Notes under the pieces: generated by a model
Seen by the model: only the letters and a program-made list of their open reading frames with translations
What the model was told of the DNA's origin: nothing
Databases searched by the model: none
NCBI GenBank assembly: GCA_032164295.1
Contig: JAJHTX010000019.1
Location: 1 to 30,789, forward strand
Length of the DNA stretch: 30,789 nt
From: Inonotus obliquus
Lineage: Eukaryota > Basidiomycota > Agaricomycetes > Hymenochaetales > Hymenochaetaceae
Direction: 5' to 3'
Shown here: positions 26,955 to 30,789 of the stretch, in pieces
Numbering within the stretch: the first letter of the stretch is position 1
How the letters are laid out: the number at the start of each line of letters is the position of its first letter
Program-made: the position numbers and the translations under genes

Positions 26955-27027
26955 ATACAGTAATTGGATTCGAACCAATACTCTTTAGTTAAGAATCTAA
27001 ATACTCTCCCTATTGAGTTATACTGTT
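26955..27027 (-). tRNA. tRNA-Lys-like gene, 8-nt anticodon loop
   Basis: The minus-strand fold has acceptor AACAGTA against TACTGTA (six pairs plus an A-A at the first position), D-stem ACTC/GAGT, a perfect anticodon stem TTTAG/CTAAA around the 8-nt loop ATTCTTAA, and a perfect T-stem ATTGG/CCAAT with loop TTCGAAT. If the first loop base is the extra one, the anticodon would be CTT (Lys). The acceptor pairs differ from the other family members on both sides. It is either a non-canonical tRNA or a decaying duplicate. Confidence 0.45.
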
Positions 27028-27042
27028 TGGTTTAAAAACTAT

Positions 27043-27476
27043 TTATTTTTTATACCTAATGTTTGTTATACTTATTTGATTTAGTACCTCCTTTTCAATA
27101 ATAGATCTATTTGGATTTGCTGAAGGATATCCACCAGTAAAATAGAAAGTAATTCCAATTAAATTACCAGCTACTGCAGCAGCTCCAATCACTGAAACTG
27201 CAATTATCCTACTAGTTGGATCAGAATTCCCCTTATTATTAATAATTGAGAAATTAGTAGTTTCATTGAAATTAGAACTAATAGTTGCTGTGCTGTAATC
27301 TTTTGCACATCTCTTACTGAAACTTGATTGTTTTTTAATAAATAATTCTGAGTAGTTATATTAACGACATAATCTGAATCTATACTTGTTAACAATTCAA
27401 AAATAAATAATGTTAGCAAAGAAGTGCTTACAAAAATAAATAAAGTTAACAATAATTGTTTTAATTTTATTTTTTG
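27043..27476 (-). pseudogene. Frameshifted small membrane protein
   Basis: The 5' frame (start TTG 27452 or ATA about 27476) has a signal-anchor-like head, LTLFIFVSTSLLTLFIFELL, followed by SDYVVNITTQNYLLKNNQVS. Near 27300 the protein-like signal moves to another frame, YSTATISSNFNETTNFSI, with a membrane helix IIAVSVIGAAAVAGNLIG then FTGGYPSANPNRS and a stop at 27043. One indel around 27300 would join them into a protein of about 140 residues with two membrane segments. Not recognised; probably part of the same plasmid-like gene set. Confidence 0.45.
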
Positions 27477-27604
27477 TTTTTATTTAATGTGATAGTGACT
27501 AACGCACAGTTTAATGTCATAAGCTAAGACTGAGTTGACAATATTATTTTTATAATAAACTTAAGTATTATTAAGTCTATAAAAACTATCTTTGTTACAC
27601 GATA

Positions 27605-27790
27605 AAAGTAGTATATATGGATTAGATTCTGAAGAGCAAATAGCAAAAATCAATAAGGATCATTATAGTTCAGAGGTGTTCTACAAAAAAATATCCTAGT
27701 TTACAATAAAGAAACGTCAGGTTTGTTTCACACACCTTTAAAACTATTGTTAATTATTTGTTCAGGAGTGTGGATTTAAATTCGGGTTTA
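27605..27790 (+). repeat. Dispersed repeat, copy 2 of 7190-7375
   Basis: It begins AGTAGTATATATGGATTAGA and keeps the landmark order GAGCAAATAGCAA, GTTCAGAGGTGT, ATCCTAGTTTACAATAA, GTCAGGTTTGTTTCA and TTGTTCAGGAGTGT. The tail TTCAGG-GTGT-GATTTAAATTCGG is copied a third time at about 28717-28745. Confidence 0.7.
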
Positions 27791-28272
27791 GTAGGGGAAA
27801 TTACACTTCGACTTCACTTTGGTTCGCAAAATTGTAATTTATAAAAAATTTCCTAAAAAAAACAAATTTAAAAATAAAATTAAATAATTGTTAATAAAGT
27901 TCAGGTTTGTTTCTTGAAGAGTTCTCTTAGTAATGTCTAAAGAAAGTCAGGATTGTTAATTTAACTTTAAAAAAAAGTTTGACTTTAATTATTTTAGAAT
28001 TGTTTATTAATAACAATCGATGAGTATACTTATCTCTTTTGAAGTAAATGTTTAGATATTCTCTCAAAATTAAAATTTCAAGTATAAATTAGTGGGCAAT
28101 TTGTTGTTATTTTAATTAAAAGAAGTCAATACAATTAAAAATTTTGTCGTAAAATTAAAAAATTGTATTTACTATCCTACCCTCATCAACTCTTGAAAAA
28201 GAGTTGTTCCCTAGCTGTAAGTTGTGAAATAAAGAGAGGTTTCGCTCCTTTAACCAAACACTGACTCGAGGC
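27791..28272 (+). other. Spacer with hairpins
   Basis: No gene is seen. AAATTAC near 27799 pairs with GTAATTT near 27834. CAACTCTT-GAA-AAAGAGTTG near 28187-28205 is a perfect 8-bp stem with a 3-nt loop and could act as a processing or termination signal. Confidence 0.45.
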
Positions 28273-28710
28273 CAACGCAGGAAAGCATTACTCTCCAATT
28301 AGGATGAAATAACATCTGCAGTAGTAATTGTTGGCGCTGACGCTGGAAGTGGTTTCCAGTAGACTCAGATAGACACTCGTTTTGCATGTTGTTGACTGCA
28401 AGCTTGTTGGGATCCTAATAAATAGGATCCGAGCCTTAAAATCACCTGTAATATCTCATCTTGTAAAAGTAATTAAACTTATGTTTTATTATGAATACAA
28501 ACAATATATTTTAAGCAAAAAATAATAGAACATAAGAGAATATAATTACTTTTTTATTGTTTAAATTACCTTCCTATGGGATAGGAAATTAACGAAATGC
28601 TTTTAAAACAAAGTAGTTAAATTTATAACAGAGATAGCTCTTTCATTTTAAGAAGAGTTTTTAATAATTTATATTTAAAATTTTTATGAAAAGACACGAT
28701 ATCACATTAA
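28273..28710 (+). repeat. Conserved structured leader element, copy 2, with truncated module start
   Basis: Bases 28273-28367 match 13951-14045 with one difference. Similarity continues through TAATATCTCATCTTGTAAAA, AACATAAGAGAATATAATTA and AGAGATAGCTCTTTCATTTT to ATGAAAAGACACGATATCAC. A segment of about 58 bp (28568-28625) is inserted relative to copy 1. After about six codons the ORF homology stops and the sequence passes into the tail of the 27605 repeat family, so this leader no longer drives a gene. Confidence 0.8.
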
Positions 28711-28860
28711 ATTTGTTCAGGTGTGTTGATTTAAATTCGGATTTAGTAGTATATGAGAGTATGAGTTGGAAGTAGTTCCAAAAAGAACCAAAATCAAAAC
28801 TCAAACTACACTCGTTTGGATACTACTTTGTTTTATTAAAAATAAAATTTAATAAAATTA

Positions 28861-28939
28861 AATTAAAAATTAAAAATTAAAAATTAAAAATTAAAAATTA
28901 AAAATTAAAAATTAAAAATTAAAAATTAAAAATAAATTT
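28861..28939 (+). repeat. Heptanucleotide tandem repeat (TTAAAAA)n
   Basis: About ten perfect copies of the 7-bp unit, flanked on the right by TTTTAGTAGTATATAAGA. Length is likely to vary between strains. Confidence 0.9.
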
Positions 28940-29029
28940 TAGTAGTATATAAGATTTTCTAATTATCTAAGATAAAAACTATTCTTTTTATAGTTTTACT
29001 TCTTTTTAATAATAAAAAGAGTTAGTGTA

Positions 29030-29102
29030 AAGCAGCAATTGGAATTGAACCAATATCTTTCAATTAAAAAATCAAAAACTCTACCAATTGAGTTATACTA
29101 CT
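29030..29102 (-). tRNA. tRNA-Lys-like gene, 8-nt anticodon loop
   Basis: Closest relative of the 7504 gene; the surrounding 7439-7580 and 28940-29105 are duplicates. The acceptor AGTAGTA/TGCTGCT pairs throughout with two G-U, the D-stem is ACTC/GAGT, the anticodon stem TTTGA/TTGAA encloses TTTTTTAA (8 nt), and the T-arm ATTGG-TTCAATT-CCAAT has a perfect stem. The extra T in the loop would displace a UUU anticodon. It is probably a non-functional duplicate, but every stem is intact. Confidence 0.5.
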
Positions 29103-29159
29103 TGGTTTTAAAAAAATATTATTTTGTTTTGGTTTATTTAGGAATAACAAATAAATTTG

Positions 29160-30602
29160 TTAGTTCTGTATAGGTAATCTATTCAACTGTATATTATTTT
29201 CTACAACACCCTCTACAGGTAAAGGTAAGAATTGAGTTCTAAAAATTTTAAAAGCTAAACTCGGTAAAGTTGAGACACTGCTAATATTTACTTGAAACAA
29301 ATCAAAAATAAACTTAGCAAAACTCTCATTAACTTTATAAAGAGCAAGGCAATCAATTTCACAGTATTTATTCACTTCAAATTTAAGATTCCAATCTTTA
29401 TTGGCAAAATCTTGCTTATAATTATTAAAGTCTTTTTCTGAAACATCGTTAAAAACCTCTAAATTAGGAACGGTACCTATATAATTTAGATTCTCTTTTT
29501 TTACAAAACTATATGGAAAGATACTATTTAAGGTATCTATGTTAAAGTATTCAGCGAATTTTCTCAAATAAATTGGAAGTAATAAAAAATAATCTTTCAG
29601 ATCAATTGAAAACTCCTTATTTGATCCAAATCTAATTTTTAGATTGATAAATTTACCATCTTTAATTATAGGATCTAAAACAATTCCAGGATAGTTAGCT
29701 ATATGTTTTAATAAAAAAATTAAATCAAAATTACTAGAATTGTGAATATAAATATTTTTACTGGTATTTGTTTTAACTAACAAGTTTTTTAAAACATCGC
29801 AAATAAGTTCTTTAACTGAACCATAGTCTGAAATGAAAAAAGATCTCGCTTTTAAACCATCGTAGTAAGATATACTTAAAAGATCTATTTTATTTTTAGA
29901 GTTCAAAAAGGTCTCAATATCTAAAGTAATCATATTAAGGTTAAACTTTTTGTCTTTTCTTCCTTTAGAAATTTTTTCTTTAGGATTGAAAAGTTTTTCA
30001 AAAATAAAATGTACTTTACCATTAATAATTTGATATGTTTTTTCATCAAATTTACGCTTGAATTCTTTTTCAGCACTATTAACTATAATATCTGTAAAAT
30101 TTTGCACTTTAGCGCCAGAGATGTTAGAGTATATTTCAATCTCTCTAGTATCTGAATCTACATAAGTGATTACAACTCGTCGACGTTAAATAGAATTAGT
30201 CTCTAATTTTAAGTCTCCAACTTGTAAAGTTTTAGAGTCTAACCATTTACTTCTAGAACCCCTTGCCACATAGTTGGTATTTAAAGGGAGATTAGAAGGC
30301 ATTTATTTTCTGAAATCAATCTTTTCAAGTGCTTTAGCTGCAACTTTTTTATATTCTAATATAGATTTAAAATTAAGATATAATTCTTCACTTATTTGAG
30401 TATAGTTAAAGAAGATATTATCAGCTCTTACTATTTTATAGTGACTATCTAACTTAGCATATTTATTGTTTAAATAATCGATGTAAGCCAATTGTGCTCC
30501 AGGTTCTGTTAAATCTAAAGGATAACGATTACCTAAAGTAAATCTATTACCGTTAATTAATTTAACGTTGGCTAAAACTGAAACATATTTTAAACCTTTC
30601 AC
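29160..30602 (-). pseudogene. dpo: Plasmid-type family B DNA polymerase pseudogene: N-terminal and 3'-5' exonuclease domains only
   Basis: One reading frame covers the region, interrupted by TAA at 30303-30305 and 30186-30188. It begins GLKYVSVLANVKLING (GTG at 30602) and includes FTLGNRYPLDL and MPSNLPLNTNYVARG, typical N-terminal stretches of mitochondrial plasmid polymerases. The exonuclease motifs follow: LDIETF (Exo I), IYIHNSSNFDLIFL (Exo II) and YCEIDCLALYK (Exo III, Y-x3-D). After FKIFRTQFLPL the frame ends at 29160; the YxGG linker, palm and thumb are missing and a tRNA-like copy lies just downstream. The longest uninterrupted part, 29160-30107, is 315 codons from a GTG. The left-edge polymerase fragment keeps what this one lacks. 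Upstream, the frame connects by one indel in a nine-base T run to the RR-Y-S module at 30603-30789. Confidence 0.85.
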
Positions 30603-30789
30603 TTCAGAAAAAAAAATTTTTAGTTAGTTTAGTTAAATTTATTTAAGTTTCTAAAACAGGAAAAGCCAAATTAATAAATTTAAATTCAAATTTAGAAGCA
30701 TTAGTTGCAACGGAATAAATTCTTCTACCTAAACTAGTTCTTCTTAAGGGACTATACAGTCTTCTGCTTAAACCTTTTATGCTATTTTT
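30603..30789 (-). pseudogene. RR-Y-S module fragment in front of the polymerase pseudogene, runs off right edge
   Basis: On the minus strand it reads GLSRRLYSPLRRTSLGRRIY and then FEFKFINLAFPV, the counterpart of AYGRRFYSSLRRTSLARRFY and VFKFINLAYPI at residues about 111-146 of the 539-aa ORF. It continues ET, TAA, INLTKLTKN, shifts frame in the T run near 30613, and reaches KGLKYVSV, matching ELKGLNYVSV. The same module therefore leads into a DNA polymerase here and into a membrane protein at 14339. One TAA and one indel make this copy non-functional as written. Confidence 0.75.

Noticed and set aside
1..30789. Small-subunit rRNA gene (rns) and plasmid RNA polymerase (rpo)
   Set aside because: I looked for rns core phrases and for rpo motifs and saw neither in the window.

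Overview
The window is a piece of a fungal mitochondrial genome, most likely from a basidiomycete. It is very AT-rich. It carries a complete nad4, a complete large-subunit rRNA gene (rnl) with two group I introns that each encode a LAGLIDADG homing endonuclease, and a good trnI(gau). The reading frames only make sense with non-nuclear starts (TTG/GTG) and, in one fragment, UGA read as Trp. Genus-level placement is not possible from the sequence alone.

Layout. Positions 1-1066 (minus) hold a family B, protein-primed-type DNA polymerase fragment of the kind carried by mitochondrial linear plasmids, running off the left edge. nad4 lies at 1420-2880 (plus). A duplicated nad4 leader at about 3478-3642 is fused to a broken copy of the C-terminal half of a plasmid-like membrane protein (3643-4288). 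A mosaic membrane-protein ORF follows (5353-6789, plus). From 6929 to 7985 there is a repeat-rich stretch with three tRNA-Lys-like genes. From 8023 to 13953 a minus-strand block encodes membrane/coiled-coil/proline-rich proteins that have no recognised family; two of them look like paralogues. A duplicated structured leader (13951-14045) then introduces a 539-residue plus-strand ORF. A repeat-rich spacer precedes rnl (about 17130-23180), then trnI. From 24.2 to 30.8 kb the window is a graveyard of related pieces: a broken copy of the C-terminus of the 5353 ORF, a dead copy of the N-terminal module of the 539-residue ORF, two more broken small membrane ORFs, second copies of the leader and of the 7.2 kb repeat, two more tRNA-Lys-like genes, and a polymerase pseudogene that keeps the N-terminal and 3'-5' exonuclease domains but not the palm.

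How it hangs together. nad4, rnl and trnI are the resident respiratory and translation genes. Most of the rest looks like one or more integrated linear-plasmid elements that have been repeatedly copied, recombined and broken. The most interesting signal is a shared N-terminal module with a repeated Arg-Arg-(Phe/Leu/Ile)-Tyr-Ser motif, found in front of both the membrane protein and the DNA polymerase. Two others stand out: a nearly identical 95-bp structured leader upstream of two copies of that module, and a five-member tRNA-Lys-like family whose acceptor stems co-vary although anticodon loops range from 6 to 8 nt. Relationships between pieces were judged by eye, without alignment software or database searches.
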